A stretch of 64,000 nucleotides of DNA, from the NCBI RefSeq assembly GCF_030812335.1, contig NZ_JAUSSN010000011.1, positions 62,001-126,000 of the forward strand. The letters are read 5' to 3'. Below the pieces are notes generated by a model. It was not told the origin of the DNA. It worked only from the letters and a program-made list of their open reading frames with translations, and did not search any database. This document shows, piece by piece, positions 15,374 to 23,349 of this stretch. Numbering within the stretch: position 1 is the first letter of the stretch; each line of letters opens with the position of its first letter. The position numbers and the translations under genes are program-made. The stretch is from Pseudarthrobacter oxydans (GTDB lineage Bacteria > Actinomycetota > Actinomycetes > Actinomycetales > Micrococcaceae).

Positions 15374-16496
15374 ACGCCCGCACATCCCGGTAGACGTCGG
15401 CCGCGCTGATCCCCGCCAGGAGGGACGAATCGTGCTCGCAGCGGGCAGCCGTCCAGCCCACTTGGGTGATGTCAGCGCCGCATTCAGGGCACCGGGTCGC
15501 CCAGGAGAGGTGGATGCGGTGCAGGCTGCGGCCCAGCGGGCCGGCGTTGATGAGGTTTCCCACCCAGTACAGGCTAACGGTCGGAATGCCAAGGGCCTGG
15601 GCCAGGTGCCGGGGGCCGCTGTCATTGCCCACGAGTACATCGCAGCTGTCCAGCAGCGCCGCCAGCGTCCCGAGGCCGAACCTGCCGGCCAAGGAAACGA
15701 CCCGTTCCGACCCGGCGGCCGCCACGACCTCGCCCGCCAGTTGCCGCTCGTCTGCGGTGCCGACGACCACTACACGGCACCCATCGGCGGCGCAGGCCGC
15801 GGCGACTTCGCCAAAGCGTTCCGCTGGCCAGCGGCGGCGGGGGTCCGTGGCCCCGGGATGGATTGCCACAACGGGAGTTCCTGGACTGTCATCCTGGCGA
15901 TGCAGTAGCCCGTCGAGCTGGCCGGCGGTCCTCTCCAGCGGCCGAAGCCGGGCTTCGAGCATGACCGGGGGAGCGCCTGCCAGCCCCGCTACTTCCAGCC
16001 CCCGGAGCGGTTCGTGCTGGAAGTAGAGATACGGCACGCTCCGTTCCAGTGGCGCAGCATCTGCCGTCCTTGACCCGACGGTGTGGCGGGCCCCCAGCCG
16101 CAGCAGGAACGGATTCGAAAACCGCCCCCCGCCGTGGAGCTGAACGGCCAGGTCGAAGTTTTCACGCTGTAGGGAAGCGACGAACGCCTCAATCGCGGAC
16201 GGGTCTTCCAGTCCCGGCCGGATGCCCTCTGTTATGGGCAGGACCCGTACATCGCCGACTGGACCCTCGGCGTGACCAAGAAGTTCGGCGTGCCCGGGGG
16301 ATCCGAGCAGTGTGACATGAGCCCCGGGGTAGGCCGCGGCAAGCGCAGAGACGGCGGGCAGGGCAAACAGGAGATCCCCCAGCCCTCCGCCCCGCAGCAC
16401 GGCGATCTTCAAGACGTCCGGGAACTTCTCGAGAACAGGGCCGACGCCCCAGCCCTGGATGCTTGCCCCGCCGAATTCCGCCCTGAGGTCTTCCAC
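15339..16496 (-). CDS. Glycosyltransferase family 9 (heptosyltransferase-like), copy 3
   Basis: Up to 385 residues from GTG 16496. The GT9 core begins only at LKIAVLRGGGLGDLLFALPA (about residue 29), so a later start is possible. IHPGATDPRRRWPAERFGEV is the donor-side motif and VGNDSGPRHLAQALGIPTVS the C-terminal signature; a cysteine pair in CPECGADITQ resembles the tail of copy 2. It is transcribed away from the second HldE-like gene and converges on the SDR gene with a 35-nt overlap. It likely uses the locus's activated heptose. Acceptor unknown. Confidence 0.86.
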   Translation of the reverse strand: MEDLRAEFGGASIQGWGVGPVLEKFPDVLKIAVLRGGGLGDLLFALPAVSALAAAYPGAHVTLLGSPGHAELLGHAEGPVGDVRVLPITEGIRPGLEDPSAIEAFVASLQRENFDLAVQLHGGGRFSNPFLLRLGARHTVGSRTADAAPLERSVPYLYFQHEPLRGLEVAGLAGAPPVMLEARLRPLERTAGQLDGLLHRQDDSPGTPVVAIHPGATDPRRRWPAERFGEVAAACAADGCRVVVVGTADERQLAGEVVAAAGSERVVSLAGRFGLGTLAALLDSCDVLVGNDSGPRHLAQALGIPTVSLYWVGNLINAGPLGRSLHRIHLSWATRCPECGADITQVGWTAARCEHDSSLLAGISAADVYRDVRAFTATNPPARGR

Positions 16497-16849
16497 CCAG
16501 CAGTCCTGTCCGTCCGATGCCCATGTGGTCGGCCCACCCTAAATCCCTGCGCCGTGGTTTGGCTAGCACCAGGCGGCGCGACGGTGCCGCGGGGATCCGA
16601 CTTGTCGGCGGACCCCTCCCGCAAGGTCGATGGCACCCGGCGCGGGGTGTAGAAGCCGCCGTGTGGGGGTAAGAGTCTGCATATGGGGCCCTGTTGCAGG
16701 ATCGCAGTCCCGGCGGAGGCCCGCCGTGCCAACCGCTTTATGGCGGCCATACCGGGAGGGAATCACATGTCAGCGATAGTCCAGAGTGGCCGCGGTGCCC
16801 CGGCGGAAATGCTGAGTACCTTCAATCACCGGCCCGGCTGGGGCATACT
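16497..16849. other. Divergent intergenic region between GT9 copy 3 and HldE-like copy 2
   Basis: This 353-nt space must hold promoters for both divergent genes. No clear -35/-10 pair stood out. A 14-codon frame on the plus strand (16809-16853, MLSTFNHRPGWGIL) ends in a TGA overlapping the ATG at 16850 and could be a leader peptide. Confidence 0.35.
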
Positions 16850-18391
16850 ATGAGCCGCCCACAACAGCATGACAACGACGCCCTCCGGGCCAGTCTGAGG
16901 CAACAGCGCGGCCTGACCGGATGGCTGCCTCGCCAGCTGGCGGCGATGAAGCCGTCCATCGCCGTTGTCGGCGATCTGATGCTCGACGGGTGGTGGTCCG
17001 GGTCGATCGACCGGCTCTGCCGGGAAGCGCCGGCCCCGGTGGTGGAAATCGGCCAGCGGCGCTTCGCCCCCGGCGGAGCCGCCAATACGGCCATGAATCT
17101 CGCCGCCCTTGGGGCGAAAGTGCGACTCGCCGGGATCACCGGGTGTGACGACGCCGCGGCGGAGCTGCTGGGCCAGCTGAGGGATGCCGGCGTGGACACT
17201 ACCTATGTGCAGCAGATTCCCGCCGCGGTCACGACCACCAAAATCCGCATCTGCAGTAACGGCCAAGTACTGGTCCGGATGGACGATGTTCAGCACGGCA
17301 GCTCGGCGGAGGCCCTGGACCTGCTGGCGCTGTCCATCCCGGAGGTACTGCTGGACCAGCAGGCCGTGGTGGTCTGCGATTACGGCGCCGGAACGCTCAA
17401 CGGACCGGTCCGGAGCAGACTGGTGGATCTTCTTCCGGGACGCTCGGATGTGCTGGTGGTTGTGGACGCACACCGGCCGCAGGTCTGGGCCGGGGTGAAA
17501 CCTGACCTGGCTACTCCGAACGCCATGGAAGCGGCTGACATGCTTGGCCTGAAATTCGACGCCGAAACAAACCGGACGGCAGTGGTCGCGGGTCATCGCC
17601 AGGAACTACTTGACGCGGCAGGAGCTGATGCTGTGGTTGTCACACTGGACCGGGAAGGTGCTGTCCTGCTGCCCAGGTCCGGGGACGTCCACCGAACCTG
17701 GGCGCGGCCGGTCCAGGAAAAGCAGGCCTCCGGGGCCGGTGACACCTTCGTCGCGGCACTGACGCTTGCTCTGGCGACGTCGTTGCCCCTGACCACCAGC
17801 GTGGACCTGGCCCAGGCTGCGGCGGATATCGCAGTTCACCGTCCGGGGACCTCCGTGTGCAGCACGGACGACCTCTGCCGGCATCTGGAGGGCTTCGTTG
17901 ACACCGCCGTCGACGCCGATGAGCTCGCGACACACATCCGACGGCACCGGGAGGAGGGACACCGGATCGTCCTGACTAACGGCTGCTTCGATGTCCTGCA
18001 CCGAGGCCACACCCGATATCTCAACCAGGCAAAGCAACTGGGCGACGTTCTGGTGGTGGCGCTCAACAGCGACGAATCCGTCCGTCGGCTCAAAGGCCCT
18101 GGACGCCCCATCAACAACATCACGGACCGCGCTGCCGTGATCGCCGCGCTCAGTTGTGTGGACTACGTCACCGTCTTCGACACGCCCACGCCCATTCCCC
18201 TGATCCAGAAGATCCGGCCGGAGATCTACGCCAAGGGGGGCGACTACACTCCCGAGATGCTGGCGGAAACGGCCGCCGTGGAGGACTACGGGGGCCGGGT
18301 CGCCATTCTCGATTACGTCGCGGATCAGTCCACGACTGCGGTTGTGGAGCGGATCCGCAACGGCAACGGCGAACCCAACAGCGGGGACTGA
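16850..18391 (+). CDS. hldE: Bifunctional heptose 7-phosphate kinase / heptose 1-phosphate adenylyltransferase-like, copy 2
   Basis: A 513-residue HldE-type fusion closer to the textbook sequence than copy 1. The PfkB kinase has VVGDLMLDGWWSGSIDRLCR, FAPGGAANTAMNLAALGAKV and KQASGAGDTFVAAL; the nucleotidyltransferase has TNGCFDVLHRGHTRYL, RRLKGPGRPINNITDR and YAKGGDYTPEML. Expected products are heptose 1,7-bisphosphate and then ADP-heptose. The ATG at 16850 lacks a strong ribosome binding site and overlaps the stop of a short upstream frame. An open frame from 16694 adds no family-like sequence and is not used. A GC-rich hairpin follows the gene. Confidence 0.88.
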   Translation: MSRPQQHDNDALRASLRQQRGLTGWLPRQLAAMKPSIAVVGDLMLDGWWSGSIDRLCREAPAPVVEIGQRRFAPGGAANTAMNLAALGAKVRLAGITGCDDAAAELLGQLRDAGVDTTYVQQIPAAVTTTKIRICSNGQVLVRMDDVQHGSSAEALDLLALSIPEVLLDQQAVVVCDYGAGTLNGPVRSRLVDLLPGRSDVLVVVDAHRPQVWAGVKPDLATPNAMEAADMLGLKFDAETNRTAVVAGHRQELLDAAGADAVVVTLDREGAVLLPRSGDVHRTWARPVQEKQASGAGDTFVAALTLALATSLPLTTSVDLAQAAADIAVHRPGTSVCSTDDLCRHLEGFVDTAVDADELATHIRRHREEGHRIVLTNGCFDVLHRGHTRYLNQAKQLGDVLVVALNSDESVRRLKGPGRPINNITDRAAVIAALSCVDYVTVFDTPTPIPLIQKIRPEIYAKGGDYTPEMLAETAAVEDYGGRVAILDYVADQSTTAVVERIRNGNGEPNSGD

Positions 18392-18437
18392 CCTGAGTGC
18401 CGGTCCCACGTCCGGCCCGAGACGCCCGGTCAAGAGT

Positions 18438-18472
18438 CCGGCCCGGCGGTTCGTAGGAACAGCCGGGCCGGG
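18438..18472. terminator. Bidirectional terminator hairpin
   Basis: CCGGCCCGGC (18438-18447) pairs with GCCGGGCCGG (18462-18471) around a 14-nt loop between the convergent HldE-like and SRPBCC genes. No long T-run, but placement and a 10-bp stem fit a terminator for both. Confidence 0.6.
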
Positions 18473-18489
18473 CATTAAGTCCGAATGGG

Positions 18490-19398
18490 TCAGTGCTGGC
18501 CCAAGCTTCCTCCGGCCGGAGGGATAGGGCCGGGCCGGTCGCCCAGGCCCCGCTCGCGCTCGCCCTCGCTGGTGGTATCGCTCAGGGCTGTCCCGTCGGA
18601 TTCGCCTTCGGTGTCAACCAGGCCGTTCGTCTGGTCGAAGGGCTTCGCGTCGGAGCGTCCGACCGTTTCGTCCGCGGGACGGGCCGTGTCGTAAGGAAGT
18701 CCCTCGCCGGGGAAGACGCTGCCCGCGGTGCCGGTGGGAGGCACACTTGCCGGCGGCGTGGTGTGGACGGCGCCGGGTGCCGGGTCGTCGGCGGGTTCCT
18801 GATGCCGTGTTGCGGCCGCCACCCCTGCGGCGGCCGCGGCCGCGAGTCCGACGCCGGCAACTACTTTGCCGGAGACCCCGGCTTTGCCGCTGTCGCCCCG
18901 GGAACCGGCTGCCGCATCAACGCCAGGCGTGCCCGCATGGGCCCCCTCGCTCACGGTTCCGCGCCAGGCGCCTGTCGCGTAGCCCTCATCTTCGATGAAG
19001 GTCTTGAACCGGTTCAGGTCGTTCTCGGCCTGTTTGTCCACGACGTTGAGCTTGTCGCCTACTTTTTCGACCATGCCTTCGGGCTCATATTCGAGGGAGA
19101 GCTGGACTGAGGTCTGCCCGCCGCCGAGGTCCTCGAAGGACACCGACCCCGCGTTGGTGGCGCCCTCGGTCGCGGCCCACGACACCTTCCGGTCCGGTAT
19201 CTGCTCCAGGATTCGAGCCTGCCACTGCCGGCGTACTCCCGCGATTTCCGCCACCCACTCAAGGCGGTCGTCGCTGAGCTGCTTGACGCTCTTCACTCCG
19301 CCCATGAAGTGGGGAAACTCTTCGAACTGGGTCCACTGGTTATAGGCCACGCTCACCGGAACGTTAACCAGGATCCGCTTTTCAACCTTGGTGCTCAC
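18490..19398 (-). CDS. SRPBCC-family protein with long low-complexity tail
   Basis: A 302-residue protein. Residues 1-150 form a START/Bet v1-like (polyketide cyclase/dehydrase) domain: VNVPVSVAYNQWTQFEEFPH, RLEWVAEIAGVRRQWQARIL and SLEYEPEGMVEKVGDKLN are typical of the YndB/'cyclase_dehydrase' group. A glycine/alanine-rich segment GVGLAAAAAAGVAAATRH near 185-205 might insert in a membrane, followed by a Pro/Thr/Asp-rich disordered tail. The GTG at 19398 has AAAGGAGA 7 nt upstream; a frame from 19440 has no such site. Ligand and function are unknown. Confidence 0.75.
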   Translation of the reverse strand: MSTKVEKRILVNVPVSVAYNQWTQFEEFPHFMGGVKSVKQLSDDRLEWVAEIAGVRRQWQARILEQIPDRKVSWAATEGATNAGSVSFEDLGGGQTSVQLSLEYEPEGMVEKVGDKLNVVDKQAENDLNRFKTFIEDEGYATGAWRGTVSEGAHAGTPGVDAAAGSRGDSGKAGVSGKVVAGVGLAAAAAAGVAAATRHQEPADDPAPGAVHTTPPASVPPTGTAGSVFPGEGLPYDTARPADETVGRSDAKPFDQTNGLVDTEGESDGTALSDTTSEGERERGLGDRPGPIPPAGGSLGQH

Positions 19399-19506
19399 GA
19401 TGTCTCCTTTGACTGGATTCGGGAACTGACGAGAGACCAACTAAATCGTCAGTATGCTTACCATATCTGCTGGGAGGCGCTCAGGCCAGAGGAGACGTGG
19501 GGGTTT

Positions 19507-20238
19507 TCAACCGCCCGGCGTGGCCGAAGCGCCGGAGGATGCGGCCGCCTGCAGCGGAAGCTTCAGTTTGGACGTCGCGATGGCACTGTCCATTACCACC
19601 CGCGTCAGCACGCCAAGGTCGAAGTGTCCCTTGGCCATCGCAAACAGATTCTGGATGGCGATGCCGTAGGCTACCGGCCATTGCTCCGGGTGGGGTGCAG
19701 CCTGTCGAACCGAGGGCTGCAAGGAGTCCCAAAGGACCAAATAGCTGCGCGGCGTCCCACTGGCATTGGTTCCCGGAGCGAAACGCGGCACACCGAAGTC
19801 AGCCCCGCCCAGGGTGCTCACACTGTGACGGAAAAGCTCGTTGAGGTCTGGCACCTGGCCGCCGTGCTGATTGGCTGCCCCCGCCACCAGACCCCAGACG
19901 GAGTACTTGGATTCTGCGAGCGGACGATTGATGGCATCTCCCACGTAGTACTCGTCCCCGTTGGCGCCACCCACGGTCATTACGGAGAGCCCCTGGTACT
20001 CCGCGGCGCCCGAGTTGAGCCCTTGCAGCGCCGCGATCTGGCACGCGCGCCCGGCCAGCGCACCAAGCGCGGTCGCCAGGGATTCGACGTGAACGCCACG
20101 TTCATCCTTCATGGTCCCAAGCAGCCGCTCAAGGATGATCCGGCCGCCGAGCTGGGCTCCCGCCAACGGGTCGCTGGCGGCAACGGCCGGGGCACCGTCG
20201 TGCGGCCCGTCGTTTTTCCGGCTGAACTTTCCGAACAT
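19507..20238 (-). CDS. Conserved protein of unknown function
   Basis: A 243-residue, largely hydrophilic protein with no signal peptide or membrane span. Recurrent phrases (LGGRIILERLLGTMKDERGV, DEYYVGDAINRPLAESKYSVW, STLGGADFGVPR, WPVAYGIAIQNLFAMAKGHF) look like a conserved family present in diverse bacteria, but I do not recognise a characterised function. Start ATG at 20238 (MFGKFSRKND) is chosen because GGGGGAC lies just upstream; the four-codon longer frame has none. It is 108 nt upstream of the SRPBCC gene on the same strand and might be co-transcribed. Confidence 0.7.
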   Translation of the reverse strand: MFGKFSRKNDGPHDGAPAVAASDPLAGAQLGGRIILERLLGTMKDERGVHVESLATALGALAGRACQIAALQGLNSGAAEYQGLSVMTVGGANGDEYYVGDAINRPLAESKYSVWGLVAGAANQHGGQVPDLNELFRHSVSTLGGADFGVPRFAPGTNASGTPRSYLVLWDSLQPSVRQAAPHPEQWPVAYGIAIQNLFAMAKGHFDLGVLTRVVMDSAIATSKLKLPLQAAASSGASATPGG

Positions 20239-20471
20239 GTTGTCCCCCAACGAGAAGGCCTACCGGGCGGTCACTGGTTGATGCGGTAGACGAATATCCA
20301 AGCAATCGAGCCAGCATATGCCGTCAGGAGGACACGATCCAGATATCGGGCCGTGTTGACCCGCGGTGACGGGCGGGACGTCCGTGAGGCACGGGACCGA
20401 TGTGGTCCGGCGCTGTGAGCCTGCCGGCGGGTGGGGATTTGTTCGCGCCCATAGTGTGCAACGCTGGTTGT

Positions 20472-20894
20472 ATGGATCTGGAGGTGTCGCCCGCGCTCAC
20501 GATTCCGGCGTCGGAACTCGGCTGGCGGTTCTCGCGGTCCTCCGGTCCCGGCGGTCAACACGTCAACACGTCGGACAGCCGCGTTGAACTTTCGTGGAAC
20601 GTCGTCGGCTCCGCGGCGCTTTCGGAAGACCAGCGGCTGCTGCTGGTCACGCGTCTCGGAGGACGTCTCGTCGCCGGGGTGATCACGGTGACCGCCTCGG
20701 AGCGGCGCTCTCAACTGCGCAACCGTGAGGTCGCCCTGGCCAAGCTCGCCGGTCTCGTGGCAGACGGGCTCGCTCCCGAACCTGCCCGACGCCGTGCGAC
20801 CAAACCTACCCGGGGCTCGAACCGACGGCGTCTCGCCGCAAAGGAGCAGCGGTCGGCGACAAAGCGGCAACGGCAGCGGCCGTCCGCCGAGTAG
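20472..20894 (+). CDS. arfB: Alternative ribosome-rescue factor, peptidyl-tRNA hydrolase ArfB
   Basis: A 140-residue protein, the usual ArfB/YaeJ length. The release-factor catalytic motif GGQ is at residues 27-29 within RSSGPGGQHVNTSDSRVEL, and the C-terminal 40 residues are rich in Lys/Arg (TKPTRGSNRRRLAAKEQRSA), the tail that enters the empty mRNA channel of stalled ribosomes. It hydrolyses peptidyl-tRNA on non-stop ribosomes. ATG at 20472 gives MDLEVSPALTIPASELGWRF, the family's normal start; an upstream frame from 20400 is ignored. No clear ribosome binding site. Confidence 0.92.
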   Translation: MDLEVSPALTIPASELGWRFSRSSGPGGQHVNTSDSRVELSWNVVGSAALSEDQRLLLVTRLGGRLVAGVITVTASERRSQLRNREVALAKLAGLVADGLAPEPARRRATKPTRGSNRRRLAAKEQRSATKRQRQRPSAE

Positions 20895-20969
20895 CGCCAT
20901 CGAGCCGGCAGTATTGCGGCCGGGGGGCCGCGGAACTCTTGCAGACGTGAGCGCCGGGGGAGTGGTGAT

Positions 20970-21074
20970 ATGGACTCGCATCTTGTGGTTCAACAGTCTC
21001 TGGCGGTGGGGGAGTTTCTGCGGCAGCAGCAACGGGCCGTCCGACTCCGCGAGGCACTTGACTTTTTTTCCTGA
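20970..21074 (+). CDS. Candidate 34-residue small protein
   Basis: ATG at 20970 with GGGGGAG about 8 nt upstream opens a 34-codon frame ending at TGA 21072-21074. The predicted peptide reads MDSHLVVQQSLAVGEFLRQQ and then a basic stretch ending EALDFFS, forming a plausible amphipathic helix. It lies in the 250-nt gap between arfB and the next gene. The good ribosome binding site supports it; no homology is known to me, and chance is possible for so short a frame. Confidence 0.35.
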   Translation: MDSHLVVQQSLAVGEFLRQQQRAVRLREALDFFS

Positions 21075-21145
21075 CAATCAAGGCTATATTTCCCAGGGAT
21101 CAAACCCTAAGCTGGGCCCCACATTCCTCGACCCGGGAGGCTCCT

Positions 21146-21634
21146 GTGCATCTGTCAGATAGAACCGCCACGACCGCTCAAGCCCGTCACCTGCAAGAGG
21201 CGCTCCTGGAGCGTCTGGAGAAAGGCAGGGAATGGGCGACGCCCGCCGTCGAATCCGCCCTCCGCCGCGCTCTGGCGGGGGTTGACAGCGGAATTGATGT
21301 GGCATCGCCGCGACTGCAAGCCAGCTTGAGGGCTATTGCCGAAGAACTGGCCGGGGGAGTTGAGACGGTCACCCCCAGACTCCATGAGGGTATCGCGCGG
21401 ATCATTGCCGATGGCACGCCGCCGGCTTCCACGAGAAAGCACCCAGGGAAAGCGTGGTGGGTTGCCGGCGCTGCCGTGGCGGCTGCGTTGAGCGGGCTGG
21501 CAATTTGGCGCGCGTTTCGAAGGCCCGAACCATCGGGAGATCCCAAGCGCCCCTCAGGCACCGAAGACCGCCCGGACCAGATGGGACCTAACCCGCCAAG
21601 CCCCCCACACTCGGCGCCCCCGTCCCGCACCTGA
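21146..21634 (+). CDS. Single-span membrane protein of unknown function
   Basis: A 162-residue protein: an amphipathic, Ala/Glu-rich N-terminal half (QARHLQEALLERLEKGREWA; repeated 'TPAVESAL', 'SPRLQASL', 'TPRLHEGI' phrases about 20 residues apart), one membrane span at about 110-130 (WWVAGAAVAAALSGLAIWRA), and a Pro/Ser-rich tail. GTG at 21146 has GGGAGG 6 nt upstream. The repeated helices resemble those of small actinobacterial envelope-associated proteins of unknown role. A TTGACT/GGCTAT pair at 21058-21087 could be its promoter. Confidence 0.7.
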   Translation: MHLSDRTATTAQARHLQEALLERLEKGREWATPAVESALRRALAGVDSGIDVASPRLQASLRAIAEELAGGVETVTPRLHEGIARIIADGTPPASTRKHPGKAWWVAGAAVAAALSGLAIWRAFRRPEPSGDPKRPSGTEDRPDQMGPNPPSPPHSAPPSRT

Positions 21635-22312
21635 CATATTGCAGCCCACGTGCAGGGACCTCGGCCGGGGTGCTTCTGATCTCAATGTCGCCTGAATGGA
21701 GGCTGAAGCCCCACGGGGGAGAGGTTGCGGCTCCGGATGCTGTCGGCGTAGGCACGCCGCCTGGGACCTCTTTCCAAATGAGGTGGTCTCACCCGCGGCG
21801 TTCTTGTGCGCCGTCTTCTCCATGGCGCAGGAAGGCCAGTCCTAGATCTCCGCCCAACTACAGGGGCGGATCAGGGGCGGATGCGGTGCTCCGCGCACGC
21901 ACTTCCATGGCCTATCTGATCCTGGTCCCGCGGGCCGGGGCTAACCGAGGGGAGGGCGCGTCCATGGGCCGTAGGCCCGCAGACTCCTCAACGGAATTAG
22001 ATCTACTGGTAACCGTGCATATTCGGCTTCGAACTATTCGGCCCGGTGACCGGCATAGTTCGTGGGCAGCGCTCGCCTGGGTAACACCAGACGAATATGA
22101 AACAAAAGCAGTGTCGCCCTTGTGGCCGGAAACACGGTAACCCCGACTCCAACCGTTGCAACCGGGTCGGGCAAATCCGACGGATATGAATCACGAAAAA
22201 TCATGACTGGAGTAATGACAGGAAGCACTCCTGACTGTGATGATAGTCGTGGCTCGGCCTCACTGGCTGGAGTTCAATGGGGCTGGCACTTCGCTAGCTT
22301 GGGAGGATTTGC
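21635..22312. other. Stretch without a convincing gene
   Basis: A frame of 156 codons exists at 21670-22140 on the plus strand but its product is Pro/Ser/Arg-rich without recognisable pattern, and it has no ribosome binding site. Base composition drifts toward AT from about 22000. No tRNA or RNA fold was recognised. It marks the left side of an atypical island. Confidence 0.4.
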
Positions 22313-22756
22313 ATGTTTAGAGTCGAAAAAACCGAGGACAGTCTGGTGCCTCGAGTCGCAGATGCCGACGCCGGTGTATATCTCGAATGGTTAGTAACAG
22401 GCAGCCGTTACACCACCGAAGTTTTCGAGCTGGTAAATGCTAGTGGGGGAATTCCTTTTACTACCTCGAGAGAATACGGGGTAGATCCTGAAACCGGACG
22501 CAAGTCTACCTTGTTCAAATTCATTAGTTTCGGCAGCGCCCCTAGAGCTCAAAGTAGAGCGGAACATCTCGTCAATCGTACGTTTAAAGATGATGACGAA
22601 AGGCGATATTGGATGAGGATTGCAACGGAAGCACTGCTAGTCTTCGGAACTTCCTTCAATGGCTTAGAGGCGCCGTATAGCGGATTTACGCGGGTCGAAA
22701 TGAATGGGCGGAGCTATACTCTTGGAGATTTCGGCTACACGCTAGACCCGAAATAG
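22313..22756 (+). CDS. Hypothetical protein, AT-rich and probably acquired
   Basis: A 147-residue soluble protein (MFRVEKTEDSLVPRVADADA ... FTRVEMNGRSYTLGDFGYTL). ATG at 22313 has GGGAGG 6-12 nt upstream. Codon use is clearly less GC-rich at third positions than neighbours (for example AGA, TTA, ATT codons), suggesting recent transfer. I do not recognise the family. There is a charged central segment (RTFKDDDERRYWMRIATEAL). It stands alone, followed by an inverted repeat that may terminate transcription. Confidence 0.6.
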   Translation: MFRVEKTEDSLVPRVADADAGVYLEWLVTGSRYTTEVFELVNASGGIPFTTSREYGVDPETGRKSTLFKFISFGSAPRAQSRAEHLVNRTFKDDDERRYWMRIATEALLVFGTSFNGLEAPYSGFTRVEMNGRSYTLGDFGYTLDPK

Positions 22757-22846
22757 AACGTTACGGGTCGAACGTGGGGGGAGTGGCTGATTTAGACTAA
22801 ATACAGCATTTAGGGAAGACTGCTTCAGGTGCAGCAATCACGGTTC

Positions 22847-22901
22847 AAGCGGGAACTGCACATATCGCTCCGAGTCCTATGCGGCCCTGCAGTTCCCGCT
22901 T
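22847..22901. terminator. 14-bp inverted repeat between convergent genes
   Basis: AAGCGGGAACTGCA (22847-22860) and TGCAGTTCCCGCTT (22888-22901) are perfect reverse complements separated by 27 nt. Location between two convergent genes suggests a bidirectional terminator; the long loop is unusual, and it could instead be a remnant of a mobile-element end. Confidence 0.5.
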
Positions 22902-22935
22902 AGCTGTCGGTTTCCCGTTTGCTGCCCGTCGGCTA

Positions 22936-23349
22936 TTAGAAATACATACCGAATATGGACGCCACGTAAGCAAGGAGCAGTACGTATCCGAGTGCGAAGG
23001 TCGTTTGGTAGGGCCATCGAGTGCGGCGAAGTTCCGGTTCACCTACTGAGTGCTGAGCGGCCGTCCGGGGGCGGACCGCCCGAATTGGAGGCAGCTGGAC
23101 TCGAAAGATGCTCACAGCGAAAACTTGGAGGCTTGCGGCCGCGTAGGCCAGCAAGGGCTGGCCGAGGAAACCGGTGACGGCAGGAAGCAGGAGTTCCACT
23201 CCGATGGCTACCACGTTCACTGCCAACTGGAGCCGTTCGAAGAAGTGATCCGCTCGGGATCCTTCCTTGATGGGGAACCGATAGCGTCCGGCTATGCAGA
23301 CTGCCACTGAAGCAAGGACTATGGCCAGCAGTATCAAAAACCGTTCCAT
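22936..23349 (-). CDS. Small integral membrane protein of unknown function
   Basis: A 137-residue protein with about four hydrophobic helices (FLILLAIVLASVAVCIAG, LAVNVVAIGVELLLPAVTGF, LLAYAAASLQVFAVSIF, TFALGYVLLLAYVASIFGMY). ATG at 23349 is chosen because GGAGGTG lies 8 nt upstream; a GTG three codons earlier falls within that site. No family is recognised. It lies within the atypical island and has a moderate GC content. Confidence 0.6.
   Translation of the reverse strand: MERFLILLAIVLASVAVCIAGRYRFPIKEGSRADHFFERLQLAVNVVAIGVELLLPAVTGFLGQPLLAYAAASLQVFAVSIFRVQLPPIRAVRPRTAAQHSVGEPELRRTRWPYQTTFALGYVLLLAYVASIFGMYF

Noticed and set aside
21670..22140. 156-codon plus-strand open frame
   Set aside because: No ribosome binding site, Pro/Ser/Arg-rich product with no recognisable pattern, and mixed codon use; treated as chance in a GC-rich background.
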